The notes: generated from the letters alone by a model not told the origin. DNA of 64,000 nucleotides from Rhizobium acidisoli (GCF_002531755.2 NZ_CP035002.1:781858-845857), one strand, 5' to 3'; counted from the stretch's first letter, positions 16,738 to 25,464 are shown. Translations and numbers: made by a program.

Positions 16738-17712
16738 ATGTTCTTAGATGACGACGAAGCGCTCGAAGCAGCCCAACTCACGAAGCAGACGCTTGTGGAC
16801 ACGCAAGAGAGGATGGGTATGATGCTCGACCTGATGCCCATGGGCTTTCTCATCCATACCAAACAGGGCATCATTTTTGGGAACCAGGAGGCCGCGCGCC
16901 TTCTGCAGGTCCGGCAAAATGAAGTGGTGGGACGACATTTCTTGGACTTTCTGGCGACCCATGTCGAAGAGGCTGCCAAGCAGATGGAGGAAGCCTTTCA
17001 CGGCAGAATTAGCGTGGAGCCGACCGAGGCCGAGGTCAGAACTAACGGGGGCCCAACGCGGACCATCAAACTCATCGCGGGCGCGCTGCCTTGGGAGGGC
17101 AACCCGGTCGTGCAACTTCTCCTCCAAGACATAACAGACCTAAAGACCATCCAGGACAGACTACATCTGCTGGCGGTCACTGACGAACTCACGGGAGCAT
17201 TCAATCGCCGCCACGCCTTCACGATTGGCCACCGGTTGTTCGACGCACGGAATGCCGCTTCTCCTAGGCTCGCGCTTGCGGTCCTGGACGTCGACCACTT
17301 CAAGCGTGTCAATGATACCTACGGGCACTCGGCCGGCGATGCCGCTCTCAAAATGTTGACGCAGTCCATCCAGGCGGTCATCGAAGCTGACCCGTCCCTG
17401 AACGCCACGCTCGCCCGCGTCGGCGGCGAAGAGTTCATGATCCTGTTGCCGGGCATGGCGCCAGAGGCGGTGCATGAAACGTGCGAGCAGATCAGGCTCG
17501 AGATCGAGCGCCGGCATGTTTTATCAACAGCGGGCACATTCCAGATTACCGTCTCGATCGGCGTTGCGTGGCGAAACGAAATGGATAGTTCTTTCGACAT
17601 CCTTTATTCGAAAGCCGATAGTGCGCTCTATGAGGCGAAGGCGGTCGGTCGAAATCGAGTATGCTTTGATGATTCATCACAATCGCCCTCGAAAAGTCGG
17701 ATGCCAACCTAG
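16738..17712 (+). CDS. PAS-GGDEF diguanylate cyclase
   Basis: This 324-residue soluble protein has an N-terminal helix, a PAS domain (about residues 22-135, with MLDLMPMGFLIHTKQGIIFGN) and a GGDEF domain (145-310). The catalytic signature is RVGGEEF and the substrate strand reads LAVLDVDHFKRVND, so it should synthesise c-di-GMP from GTP. No membrane segment is present, so the PAS domain would sense a cytoplasmic signal. The ATG at 16738 follows GAAGGACC. It lies 1.2 kb from the EAL phosphodiesterase, giving a make-and-break pair, though they are not one operon. Confidence 0.9.
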   Translation: MFLDDDEALEAAQLTKQTLVDTQERMGMMLDLMPMGFLIHTKQGIIFGNQEAARLLQVRQNEVVGRHFLDFLATHVEEAAKQMEEAFHGRISVEPTEAEVRTNGGPTRTIKLIAGALPWEGNPVVQLLLQDITDLKTIQDRLHLLAVTDELTGAFNRRHAFTIGHRLFDARNAASPRLALAVLDVDHFKRVNDTYGHSAGDAALKMLTQSIQAVIEADPSLNATLARVGGEEFMILLPGMAPEAVHETCEQIRLEIERRHVLSTAGTFQITVSIGVAWRNEMDSSFDILYSKADSALYEAKAVGRNRVCFDDSSQSPSKSRMPT

Positions 17713-17740
17713 AGGCTGGAGCCGAGTTGTGCGAAGCATG

Positions 17741-18001
17741 CTACCAGCGGCAGACGCGCTTTTTGGTGTAGATCCAGCGATGGTGGTAACGGTGCCGAAC
17801 TACCTTCACACGACAGCGGGGTCCGTGGCGGTAGTAATCACGCCCATGGGAACGGCGCCAATCGCGACGATCATGGTATCGATCCCATGAACTCCCGTGA
17901 CGATCACCAATCGTTACCGTTACGCTATCGGCCAAACTTGGGCTTGCTGATGTGAAGATAGATGCCAGCCCCAACATGGTCGCGATCAATAACGTTTTCA
18001 T
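17741..18001 (-). CDS. small secreted Arg/His/Tyr-rich protein
   Basis: This encodes 86 residues. A clear signal peptide (MKTLLIATMLGLASIFTSASPSLA) precedes a mature part rich in Arg, His, Asp and Tyr (RDWRRSHGRDYYRHGP) with two cysteines near the C-terminus. Small proteins of this style are common in rhizobia and have no assigned function. CGGAGTTGCC lies before the ATG, and a consensus EcfG-type promoter sits 35 bases upstream. Induction by general stress is therefore likely. Confidence 0.75.
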   Translation of the reverse strand: MKTLLIATMLGLASIFTSASPSLADSVTVTIGDRHGSSWDRYHDRRDWRRSHGRDYYRHGPRCRVKVVRHRYHHRWIYTKKRVCRW

Positions 18002-18035
18002 TTTGGCAACTCCGTAAAAATGGCTTCAGCCACAA

Positions 18036-18060
18036 AACGCAGCCTTCGGGTGAGAGTTCC
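18036..18060 (-). promoter_or_regulatory. EcfG-type promoter, best match in the window
   Basis: On the minus strand GGAAC (18056-18060) is followed by exactly 16 bases and CGTT (18036-18039), the full consensus. It points at the small secreted-protein gene starting at 18001. Confidence 0.65.
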
Positions 18061-18269
18061 CGGGTCAGGCTTTGGTCCTATCCACGACTGTAGAAGGAAA
18101 TTTCCTGTGGCCGGTCGGCTGAGTAGGGAAGAGAGGCATCCCATCGTAAGGCCCTTTCGGACGGGCGCTGGATTCCAATAAGCGAAGTTTAACCGGTTTA
18201 GGCCTGTCGGTCGGCTGTTCAGCTGGTCAATCCGTACGCGCTTGGCGCAGGTTGTAGGAGCGACATGAT

Positions 18270-18530
18270 TTACTTACGCGCGAGATTTTCGATCGGTTCG
18301 ATGTGGATATCGACGCCATATTTCCGGCGAAGATCAGAGGCGAGCTTTTCCATCGGCTCCGCCCGCCGCGCTGCGAGCACGAGATTGACCTTCTGCGCCG
18401 CCAGCCAGTTCGGCAACTTCAAGCCCAAGGCCGCTTTTGATGCGCCTGTGATCAAGGCCTGTTTTCCCGGCGCGACGCCCAACTTTTCCACAACGGAGAT
18501 TTGTGTTCTCGCATTAGCTGTGCGTTGCAT
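18270..18530 (-). pseudogene. short-chain dehydrogenase, truncated duplicate
   Basis: The 86-residue reading copies the first third of the SDR at 19899-20732: MQRTANA against MQNIANA, then KQALITGAS, the strand AAQKVNLVLAARR and EPMEKLASDLRRKYGV. It stops right after the second strand, before the NAG and YxxxK motifs, and the glycine-rich loop reads GASKAALG rather than GASSGMG. It cannot form an active enzyme. The start overlaps the end of the NmrA-like gene by 17 bases. Confidence 0.7.
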
Positions 18531-19464
18531 CTGTTTTCCTTTCAATGAACGCGCTACTGCCATCACGTTCTGCGCGATATGCTTGGGCGTGCTGGTGGAC
18601 AAACTCCCGAACGCCGAGCGGCGGCGTTTTGGAGACCCGTCCCACGTCCTGGGTCAGCCGATCATAGCGGTTTTGCTGGATGAGGAGCGCCATCGTGGCG
18701 AGATGAGCGAGCACATGCGGGGTCAGCATGCCGCTGTCCTCCAACGCCTTGCGCCAGGGTTCCCAAGGCACGTCCACATAGCTGATCGTTTGACCAAGCG
18801 CTTTTGAGAACTCCTCGGCAATGTCGATCATGTCCTGTGATCGCGCACCGGTCAGTTCATAGATCTTGCCGATGTGGTCGGCCGGCGCCTCCAACACCGT
18901 GGCAATGACCCTCGCGACATCGTCGCTTGCGATCGGCGAAATCTTACCATCGCCGAAGGGAAGCCGAATTTGCTGATGCTGACGGATCGACTGCATGGAC
19001 AAGCGAAGAAAGAAGGTATCGAGGAAAGCTGTTGGACGGATATGCACAACGGGCAATCCGGACCAATTCAGCGCCTGCTCCGCAAGCCAGTGCAGCTTTT
19101 GCTGCGGGCTGTCAGTGGTCGACGTGATACCCATCTGCGACACCGTCATTTGGGAGATGTTCACGAATGCATCGACCTTGTGATGTTTCGCCACGGCGGC
19201 CAAGTTGATCGTTGCCTCAAGATACGACGGCGATACGCTCATTCCAAAGTATACCCGGTCGCAGCCTTCAATCGCGCGATGGGCGGCATGCAGATCGAGA
19301 AGATCGCCAACCGCGATCTCGACGCCTCGTTCCGCCAGCCTGGCTGATCGCTCATCGGCCTTGCGGACCATCGCCCTTACCTTACATCCGCGTTTCACCA
19401 AGTGATCGCACACGGCGTGACCGACGGCGCCGGCGGCACCGGTGACTAAGATCGGGTTCGTCAT
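18514..19464 (-). CDS. NmrA-like NAD(P)-binding oxidoreductase or regulator
   Basis: This 316-residue atypical SDR has the nucleotide-binding loop VTGAAGAVGHAV at the start, the NADP-selecting arginine strand VRAMVRKADERSARL, and the GDLLD aspartate near residue 55. The middle keeps a VHIRPTAFLDTFF stretch typical of NmrA/QorB/YwnB-type proteins, and no SDR Tyr-x-x-x-Lys pair stands out. Such proteins act as quinone reductases or redox-sensing regulators. The ATG is preceded by AAGGAGT. The neighbouring genes are SDR and aldehyde dehydrogenase remnants, so an aldehyde or quinone detoxification role is likely but unproven. Confidence 0.8.
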   Translation of the reverse strand: MTNPILVTGAAGAVGHAVCDHLVKRGCKVRAMVRKADERSARLAERGVEIAVGDLLDLHAAHRAIEGCDRVYFGMSVSPSYLEATINLAAVAKHHKVDAFVNISQMTVSQMGITSTTDSPQQKLHWLAEQALNWSGLPVVHIRPTAFLDTFFLRLSMQSIRQHQQIRLPFGDGKISPIASDDVARVIATVLEAPADHIGKIYELTGARSQDMIDIAEEFSKALGQTISYVDVPWEPWRKALEDSGMLTPHVLAHLATMALLIQQNRYDRLTQDVGRVSKTPPLGVREFVHQHAQAYRAERDGSSAFIERKTDATHS

Positions 19465-19610
19465 TTCCTACTCCTTGTAAGCCGCTGCGGGGCATATCCC
19501 GGAAGTTCGCGGCTGAATTCAAATATGGCCCGCCTGCTTTGCAGGCTAACTGCCACGGTCGTCATATAGGTTTGCGAAGAGAGCCAGCATTATACCCGAA
19601 ACTCTCGGTG

Positions 19611-19670
19611 TTAGCGCAACATGTCATTCAGAATGCGGTCGACCAGTGTGCCGAAATGCCGACCGGAAAA
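19611..19670 (-). pseudogene. probable aldehyde dehydrogenase C-terminal tail
   Basis: A minus-strand frame ends in FGTLVDRILNDMLR before a TAA at 19611-19613. It closely resembles the KLVERILNVLLR ending of the aldehyde dehydrogenase pseudogene at 20813, suggesting a second copy of that gene, almost wholly lost. Confidence 0.35.
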
Positions 19671-19677
19671 GTTTTGA

Positions 19678-19762
19678 CTAAGACGCTTGAAGCAGTGTCC
19701 GGTTCATCCGCTCGACACGACCTTTGGCCTGGCTGGAGTTCAAGGAATCTTGACCCCGAACA
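19678..19762 (-). pseudogene. transposase (rve integrase) remnant
   Basis: The minus-strand translation SSQAKGRVERMNRTLLQ is the conserved catalytic-glutamate helix of integrase-core transposases (SPQAKGRVERANxTLQ). Only about 28 codons remain. It lies exactly where the aldehyde dehydrogenase tail begins, so an old insertion may have replaced the gene. Confidence 0.55.
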
Positions 19763-19898
19763 TTAACGGGCACAGATACGGTATGGTGGTTCGGGCGGCG
19801 TTCGCCGTCGCCATCCGGAGGCCGGCCTACCCGAATGCAGACCGGCCGCCAAGATCAACAGACCGGCACGGACGCGTCGGTCGCCGGCCGACTGCGGT

Positions 19899-20732
19899 TC
19901 ATCCCCCCGTAACGCTTTTCATGACGGCTCGCTGCATCGAACGCGGTGTCAGGCGATTTGAAAAGATGATGATCTTGTTCATGAACCCTGCAAGTACGGA
20001 GGCCTTGCCTTGTGACAGCGCGCGAAGACCGCTTTGGGCGACAGGACGGGGCTTCATCGTCAGAATACGCAGCATGCGCGAGACAGGGGCGCTAGCGGCC
20101 GAATCGAATCCTGTTTCGGTGTGGCCCGGGCAAAGGCAGGTGACAGTTACGCCGCGAGGGCGCAGCTCGTCGTGCAGCGCTTCACCAAAGGACAGGACGT
20201 AAGACTTCGTAGCGGCATAAGCGGCAAACCCAGGAACGGGCTGGAATGCCAGAATGCTTGCAATAAGGAGTATCTGTCCAGACCCGCGGGTTGCCATATC
20301 CTGCCCAAAGATAAAGCTCAGCTCCGTTACCGCGGTGATGTTGAGCTGTATCATAGCGGTCGTGCGCTCCAGTGAGGTGTCTAAAAAGTCCCCGTGCAAC
20401 CCATAGCCGGCATTGTTCACCAGAATATCGATCTGCAGCGACTTGTCGTCCAGACTGCTCTTCAAGCGAGCGGCAGCGCCAGGGACCGCAAGATCGATTG
20501 GTTCGACAACGATCTCGACACCATATTTCTGTCGAAGCTCTATGGCGAGCTTTTCCATCGGCTCCCTGCGCCGGGCGGCAAGCACGAGATTCACCTTCTG
20601 CGCTGCCAAGAGTTCTGCATATTCGAGACCCATGCCACTGGACGCACCGGTGATCAAGGCCCGCTTCGCTGCGGCACCATTCAATTTTCCTACGAGGGAT
20701 GTTTGCGTTTCCGCGTTAGCAATATTTTGCAT
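19899..20732 (-). CDS. short-chain dehydrogenase/reductase
   Basis: This 277-residue classical SDR has the cofactor loop TGASSGMGLEYA, an NADP-type basic strand LVLAARRREPMEKLA, NNAGYG, and the active site with Ser in LIASILAFQ and YAATKSYV (Tyr-x-x-x-Lys). The substrate-loop and C-terminus are typical of the DltE-like group that reduces carbonyls. The start at 20732 (ATGCAAAATATT) follows AAAGGAAAAC; a longer in-frame reading goes back into the aldehyde dehydrogenase pseudogene and is not used. Its truncated copy lies at 18270. Confidence 0.85.
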   Translation of the reverse strand: MQNIANAETQTSLVGKLNGAAAKRALITGASSGMGLEYAELLAAQKVNLVLAARRREPMEKLAIELRQKYGVEIVVEPIDLAVPGAAARLKSSLDDKSLQIDILVNNAGYGLHGDFLDTSLERTTAMIQLNITAVTELSFIFGQDMATRGSGQILLIASILAFQPVPGFAAYAATKSYVLSFGEALHDELRPRGVTVTCLCPGHTETGFDSAASAPVSRMLRILTMKPRPVAQSGLRALSQGKASVLAGFMNKIIIFSNRLTPRSMQRAVMKSVTGG

Positions 20733-20812
20733 TTGTTTTCCTTTCAATTGCATGGATATTTCGAAGGAGCTGACACCAGGTCGTGCTTGTTCGCCCCTGC
20801 AAAGTTGAATCT

Positions 20813-21700
20813 TCACCGGAGCAGGACGTTCAGGATGCGCTCGACCAGCTTGGGCCGTCGGGGTAGGCGGCCTTGACCAGCCTGTCATAGCTGTCAACGA
20901 ACGCGTTGATTTCAGATTCATGCACCAAGGCGTAGTCGGGAGCGATGCAGGTCTGCCCGCCGCTGAGGAGCTTCCCCCAGACGATGTCGGACAAATATCG
21001 GTCCTGCACGCTGCCCTTGGCGACAATGGTCGGAGACTTGCCGCCAAGTTCGAGCGTAACGGGAACGAGGTTTTCGCTCGCCGCCTTCATCACCGCGCGC
21101 CCTACGGCGGTGCTACCAGTGAAGACAAGGTGATCGAATGGCAGTGCAGAGAATGCAGAACCGTCTCCGTTGACAAGAGCAACCTGTTCGTCAGGGAAGA
21201 GTTCGCCAAGCACAGACGCGAGCACGTCATTGGTCGCCGGTGTGAGCTTGGACTGGCTTAAGCATGACGCGGTTCCCCGCAGCGATCGCGGTAACCAGCG
21301 GCATCAGTGACAGGTGGATGGGGTAGTTCCAAGGCGAGATCACGCCCACGACGCCAACGGGCTGATACTCGATCCAGGCCCGGCCGAATTGCATCAGGAG
21401 CGAGACATGACGGCGCTCAGGCAGCATAAAGCGGCGCAAGTTTTTGCTTAGATAATCGATGCCACTGACTACACCGAGGACCTCCATGATCGCCGTCTCG
21501 TGCCGAGCACGATGCCCAGAGTCCGACGCGACGGCCGCCTCAAGAGCCGCGCGGTGAGCGATCAGCGCCTGCTTCAGTTTAGCGAGATCGGCGCGACGAT
21601 GAGCGCGTGATGGGGCTCCATCGCGCAGGAACGCGGCGCGTTGGCGAGCGAGAAGGCCGTCCATATGATCGGCGTCTGTGATTTTTGCTATGGCGTTCAT
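20813..21700 (-). pseudogene. coniferyl-type aldehyde dehydrogenase, frameshifted and internally deleted
   Basis: The N-terminal frame (21227-21700) reads as a class 3-like ALDH with EYQPVGVVGVISPWNYP and RVMLKP. One extra base near 21253 ends it; removing it gives SKLTPATNDVLASVLGELF, and the second frame continues with DHLVFTGSTAVGRAVM and LELGGKSP (catalytic Glu), then GQTCIAPDY (catalytic Cys). At about 20870 it jumps to KLVERILNVLLR and stops, losing roughly 200 C-terminal residues. It would have oxidised an aromatic or aliphatic aldehyde. It is divergent from the TetR gene, its likely regulator. Confidence 0.8.
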
Positions 21701-21722
21701 GGTGCAATCCGATGTAGACAAA

Positions 21723-21776
21723 AGAAACATTGAGATCTATATAGAGCGCAATGTTACCAGTGTCAACAATGTTTCT
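21723..21776. promoter_or_regulatory. TetR-type operator with paired inverted repeats
   Basis: AGAAACATTG (21723-21732) and CAATGTTTCT (21767-21776) are a perfect 10-bp inverted repeat, and a third partial copy CAATGTTA lies between them (21749). The block occupies the 96-base space between the divergent aldehyde dehydrogenase and TetR genes, so binding would control both. Confidence 0.7.
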
Positions 21777-21796
21777 ATGAGAAACTTCGAGGTACC

Positions 21797-22414
21797 ATGC
21801 AGGCTACACCCCACCGCCCTTATCATCACGGTGATCTCCGCCGTGCGATTATTGAAACTGCTCTGGACATGCTTCGGACAGAGAAGGACTGGCAGTTCAC
21901 ACTGCGGGAAGTCGCCCGCCGGGCCGGCGTCAGCCACGCTGCGCCCTACAAGCACTTTCCGGATCGGACTGCCCTTCTGGTCGAACTCGCCATGATTGGT
22001 TTCGATCGACTGCGCGAGGCGCTGGTGGAGGCGAAACCCCAAGCCCCCCGATCTCTGCTCGAGGAAATCACTCCGATATCTCTGGCATATGTCGCGTTCG
22101 GAACCGACAACCCGGCCTTATATCGCCTGATGTTCAGCCCGGAGGAGGGGCGGGCCGTAGGGATGCATCTCGATCAAAGGGCGCTCGCTGTATTCGACGT
22201 AGTGCTGGACATGCTTGGACGCGGTCAGGCTGCTGGGACCATTCGCAAGCGGCCAGTCAGGGGGCAGGCAACCGCCGCATGGGCGCTCATTCACGGCATC
22301 ACTTTGCTCGCGATCGATGGACTTCTGGTGCCAGAAAAGGTCGGATCGGCGCCGCTGGACGCAGCCATCGCTACTCTGGTGGACGGCCTGGCAATCCCGC
22401 AACCGAATACTTAG
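21797..22414 (+). CDS. TetR/AcrR family transcriptional regulator
   Basis: This 205-residue protein has an N-terminal TetR helix-turn-helix (residues 12-60: LRRAIIETALDML, FTLREVARRAGVSHAAPYKHFPDRTALLVEL) and a C-terminal WHG-type ligand domain with SLAYVAFGTDNPALYRLMF. The ATG at 21797 follows GAGAAACTTCGAGGTACC. The divergent aldehyde dehydrogenase and the shared operator suggest it represses an aldehyde-oxidising or detoxifying set and its own gene. With that ALDH broken, the SDR at 19899 may be the only remaining target. Confidence 0.9.
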   Translation: MQATPHRPYHHGDLRRAIIETALDMLRTEKDWQFTLREVARRAGVSHAAPYKHFPDRTALLVELAMIGFDRLREALVEAKPQAPRSLLEEITPISLAYVAFGTDNPALYRLMFSPEEGRAVGMHLDQRALAVFDVVLDMLGRGQAAGTIRKRPVRGQATAAWALIHGITLLAIDGLLVPEKVGSAPLDAAIATLVDGLAIPQPNT

Positions 22415-22624
22415 CTGAACGACGCCAGGGCCGCATGGCAAATCGACTTCGCTTCCCGGCCTACGTCTTAGATCAAGTGGCGTTGGTCGGAGCATACGTG
22501 GATGCTTGGGCGGCCTCTCGGTAGCCCGCACCCGCTCTGTCTGAGAGCGGGGCCATTGCCCATTGCGCAAGGTCCCGAGCGCGGCCATGACAAGGCTCAC
22601 TACCCCGCATGACTCAGATTCCGC
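22415..22624. other. spacer between the TetR gene and the recombinase remnant
   Basis: No gene is supported here. The sequence may include the far end of the degraded recombinase, but the reading is too broken to follow. Confidence 0.3.
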
Positions 22625-22821
22625 GCTTGTGCCGACTTCAGCACCAAGGTCTGCCACTTTCGTTCCGGCTTTCCCATCGCCCCTTGGGCGAGGCGCAGTT
22701 TCGCGGTTGTCATAACGGCGCGCCACCGTTTCGGCCACGCGCACGAGCGACTTCCAATCCGGCTTTTGTTAGCTCAACAATCAGCGCCCGTTCAAATTCG
22801 GCGAGCGCGGCGAGATAAACA
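22625..22821 (-). pseudogene. serine site-specific recombinase (resolvase/invertase), C-terminal remnant
   Basis: The minus-strand frames give LAALAEFERALIVELTKAGL then VARARGRNGGAPL, the conserved helix and linker of Tn3-type resolvases. A new frame gives TAKLRLAQGAMGKPE and another KVADLGAEVG, parts of the DNA-binding tail. The catalytic domain is missing and several frameshifts are present. It marks past mobile-element activity next to the LysR gene. Confidence 0.65.
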
Positions 22822-22826
22822 CATTG

Positions 22827-23699
22827 TCAGAAATCCTGCGACGTCAGCCAATCGGCGAAAATCTTCGATAGCCGCCGCTGGCTGCCGGCTTTTGGATAAG
22901 CGAGGTAGTGGCCGATGTAGCGGTTGTCGCGGCTGTTGCTGAACGGGCGAACCAGACGCCCGCTGTCCAGTTCGCGCCTTGCCAGAGTGTTGGACTCTAG
23001 CGCCACTCCCAGCCCGTTTGCCGCGGCGTCGACAGCGAGAAAGCTACGGTCGAAGCTCATGGCGGGGAGGGGTGGAGGTCCGAGATTGTTGAGTTCGAAC
23101 CAGTCGATCCATTGGATCCTTTTCAGGTCGCTGCGGATGAGGGGAAGATGCGCGAGATCGCGCGGGTTTTTCAGTCTTTCAGCCATCTTTGGAGAACACA
23201 GCGGAGAAATGATCTCTTCTCCGAGCGGCACGACGATCAAATCTTCTCTGTTCGATGGTTCGCCGTAGACGATGTCGACATCGAAGAGGCCGTCAACGAA
23301 ACGCGCATAATTTGTGCTTGCGGCCACCCGGACCTCAACCCCCTCGTTCTTGCCCAGGAAGTCGGGAAGACGTGCCGAGAGCACCTGCGCGGCGTAGCTC
23401 GGGGCGCAATGGACTCGGAGCAGATGAGCCTTGTTGGATGTGATTGTCTCAACACCACGACGTAGCTCTTCGAAAGCGTTTGACGCGTGGCCCAACAAAG
23501 TCTGACCCGCTAGCGTCAATGTTACCTTGCGGGTGCTTCGCTCAAACAAAGAGGTTCCAAGGTCCTTTTCGAGCTTCGCAATGGCGTGACTTACGGCGCT
23601 CGGGGACAGGTGCAGCTCCTCGGCTGCAGCGCGGAAAGATGCCAGCCTGGCTGCGGCTTCAAAGATGCGGACCGCGGAGAGTGACGCCATTTGTAACAT
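22827..23699 (-). CDS. LysR-type transcriptional regulator
   Basis: This 290-residue protein has the N-terminal winged helix (residues 5-62: SAVRIFEAAARLASFRAAAEE, LSPSAVSHAIAKLEKDLG, LFERSTRKVTLT) and a full effector-binding domain in the GcvA-like style (ENEGVEVRV, DVDIVYGEP, LPLIRSD). It is complete and the usual length. It diverges from the sugar-uptake operon that starts at 23839, and a palindrome lies between them, so it very probably regulates that operon in response to a pathway compound. Confidence 0.9.
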   Translation of the reverse strand: MLQMASLSAVRIFEAAARLASFRAAAEELHLSPSAVSHAIAKLEKDLGTSLFERSTRKVTLTLAGQTLLGHASNAFEELRRGVETITSNKAHLLRVHCAPSYAAQVLSARLPDFLGKNEGVEVRVAASTNYARFVDGLFDVDIVYGEPSNREDLIVVPLGEEIISPLCSPKMAERLKNPRDLAHLPLIRSDLKRIQWIDWFELNNLGPPPLPAMSFDRSFLAVDAAANGLGVALESNTLARRELDSGRLVRPFSNSRDNRYIGHYLAYPKAGSQRRLSKIFADWLTSQDF

Positions 23700-23706
23700 C
23701 GGATTA

Positions 23707-23721
23707 GTGAACCAGATTCAC
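23707..23721. promoter_or_regulatory. candidate LysR-binding palindrome
   Basis: GTGAA-CCAGA-TTCAC is a 15-bp interrupted palindrome that fits the T-N11-A pattern of LysR sites. It lies 8 bases upstream of the LysR start and 118 bases from the operon start, in the divergent promoter region. Confidence 0.5.
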
Positions 23722-23838
23722 CCACCGTTGTAAACTTCGCGTTTGTCGAACGGCGTCAACTCGGTCAGTTTCGACCCCGCCAGCCAACTGACTTGTCAAA
23801 GATTTGCCAGATGCTGGGAAGCATCGGGAGGAGATTAC

Positions 23839-24600
23839 ATGCTACTGAATGGGAAGACCGCGGTCATTTCGGGCGCGGCGAGCAGGCGCGGCATCGGCCG
23901 TGCGACGGCCCGGCTTTTCGCCGAGCATGGCGCTCGCGTCGCCATCCTCGATATAGATGCCGACGCCGCTGCGGAGGCCGCCGAGGCACTGCCGAGCGTC
24001 AAGGCCGGTAGCCACGTGGGATTGCGCTGCGACGTCGCCGACAAGGCATCCTGCGCGGATGCCGCATCCAACGTCATCGCCTCGTTCGGTTCGGTGAACG
24101 CGCTCGTCAACAATGCCGGCATCACCCAGCCGGTCGGCACGCTCGATATCACCGCGTCCGACTGGCAGCGGATCGTCGCGGTCAACATGACCGGCGTGCT
24201 CTTCCTCAGCCAGGCCTTCATCCCATACATGCGCGACAATGGTGGCGGATCGATTGCCTGCATGTCCTCGGTGTCGGCGCAGCGGGGCGGCGGCATCTTC
24301 GGCGGACCTCATTACTCCGCAGCCAAGGCAGGGGTGCTCGGCCTCGCCAAAGCGATGGCCCGCGAATTCGGTCCAGCCGGCATTCGCGTCAACTCCGTCA
24401 CGCCTGGCCTCATCCAGACGGATATCACCGGTGGCAAACTCACCGATGAGATGCGCGCCGACATCATCAAGGGCATCCCCCTGAGCCGGCTCGGAGAGGC
24501 CGCCGACGTCGCGAATATTTACCTGTTCCTTGCCTCGGATCTGTCGGCCTACGTCACCGGCGCGGTCATCGACGTCAACGGCGGCATGCTGATCCACTGA
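23839..24600 (+). CDS. short-chain dehydrogenase (sugar or polyol type)
   Basis: This 253-residue SDR has the cofactor loop SGAASRRGIGRAT, the acidic NAD-selecting strand ILDIDAD, LVNNAGI, Ser in MSSVSAQRG, the catalytic HYSAAKAG (Tyr-x-x-x-Lys), and ITPGL-type VTPGLIQTD. The family oxidises hydroxyl groups of sugars, polyols or sugar acids. The ATG at 23839 follows GGGAGGAG; a long upstream extension lacks such a site. It opens the operon controlled by the divergent LysR gene, with 24 bases before the next gene. Confidence 0.88.
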   Translation: MLLNGKTAVISGAASRRGIGRATARLFAEHGARVAILDIDADAAAEAAEALPSVKAGSHVGLRCDVADKASCADAASNVIASFGSVNALVNNAGITQPVGTLDITASDWQRIVAVNMTGVLFLSQAFIPYMRDNGGGSIACMSSVSAQRGGGIFGGPHYSAAKAGVLGLAKAMAREFGPAGIRVNSVTPGLIQTDITGGKLTDEMRADIIKGIPLSRLGEAADVANIYLFLASDLSAYVTGAVIDVNGGMLIH

Positions 24601-24624
24601 GGTTCAATCCGGAGAGAGACCGAC

Positions 24625-25464
24625 ATGAGCCAGATTGGCCACAACATCAGCCTGACAGAGCGCGCCCGGCGCATCCGCCGTCACGCGCTGCGTATGGGCG
24701 AAGTGCAGGGGCAGGGTTATATCGCCCAGGCGCTCGGCGTCGCCGACGTCCTTGCCGTATCCTACTTCCACGCCACGAACTACCGGCCGGAAGATCCCGA
24801 CTGGGAAGGCCGCGACAGGTTCCTGTTGTCGATCGGCCACTATGCGATCGCGCTTTACGCAGCTCTGATCGAAGCCAAGATCATGCCCGAGGACGAGCTG
24901 GAAACCTACGGCACGGATGACAGCCGGCTGCCGATGTCAGGCATGGCCGCCTACACGCCCGGCATGGAAATCACCGGCGGGTCGCTCGGACACGGACTAG
25001 GCATTGCTGTCGGCATGGCCTTGGCGCTGAAGCGGAAGAAGTCCTCTTCCTTTGTCTATAATCTGTTTTCCGACGGCGAACTCGATGAAGGTTCGACCTG
25101 GGAGGCCGCGATGTCGGCAGGCTCCTACAAGCTCGACAATCTGATTGGCATCGTCGACGTCAATCAGATGCAGGCTGACGGCCCGTCGATCGGCGTGCTC
25201 AATTTCGAACCGCTCGGCCCCAAGTTCGAAGCCTTCGGCTGGTTCGTCCAACGTGTCGATGGCAACGACATCGATGCGCTCGTTAAGGCGTTCGATGCCG
25301 CTCGTCATCACGCCGAGGCGGCGCCTCGCGTCATCATATGCGACACGAAGATGGCGAAGGGCGTCCCCTTCCTCGAGGCGCGCGATCGAAACCACTTCCT
25401 GCGCGTCGAACCCCACGAATGGGCCGAGGCCCTCAGGATCATCGATGCGGGAGTGCAAGCATGA
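24625..25464 (+). CDS. transketolase-like enzyme, N-terminal (thiamine diphosphate) subunit
   Basis: This 279-residue protein covers the pyrophosphate-binding half of a transketolase. It has GHYAIALYAAL, GSLGHGLGIAVGMALA, and the ThDP motif LFSDGELDEGSTWEAAMSAG ending in VDVNQMQADG. The companion pyrimidine-binding half is encoded by the next gene, overlapping by four bases, so the two form one heteromeric enzyme. Split transketolases are used in several sugar-catabolic pathways; the exact donor and acceptor are not known here. The ATG follows GGAGAGAG. Confidence 0.9.
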   Translation: MSQIGHNISLTERARRIRRHALRMGEVQGQGYIAQALGVADVLAVSYFHATNYRPEDPDWEGRDRFLLSIGHYAIALYAALIEAKIMPEDELETYGTDDSRLPMSGMAAYTPGMEITGGSLGHGLGIAVGMALALKRKKSSSFVYNLFSDGELDEGSTWEAAMSAGSYKLDNLIGIVDVNQMQADGPSIGVLNFEPLGPKFEAFGWFVQRVDGNDIDALVKAFDAARHHAEAAPRVIICDTKMAKGVPFLEARDRNHFLRVEPHEWAEALRIIDAGVQA

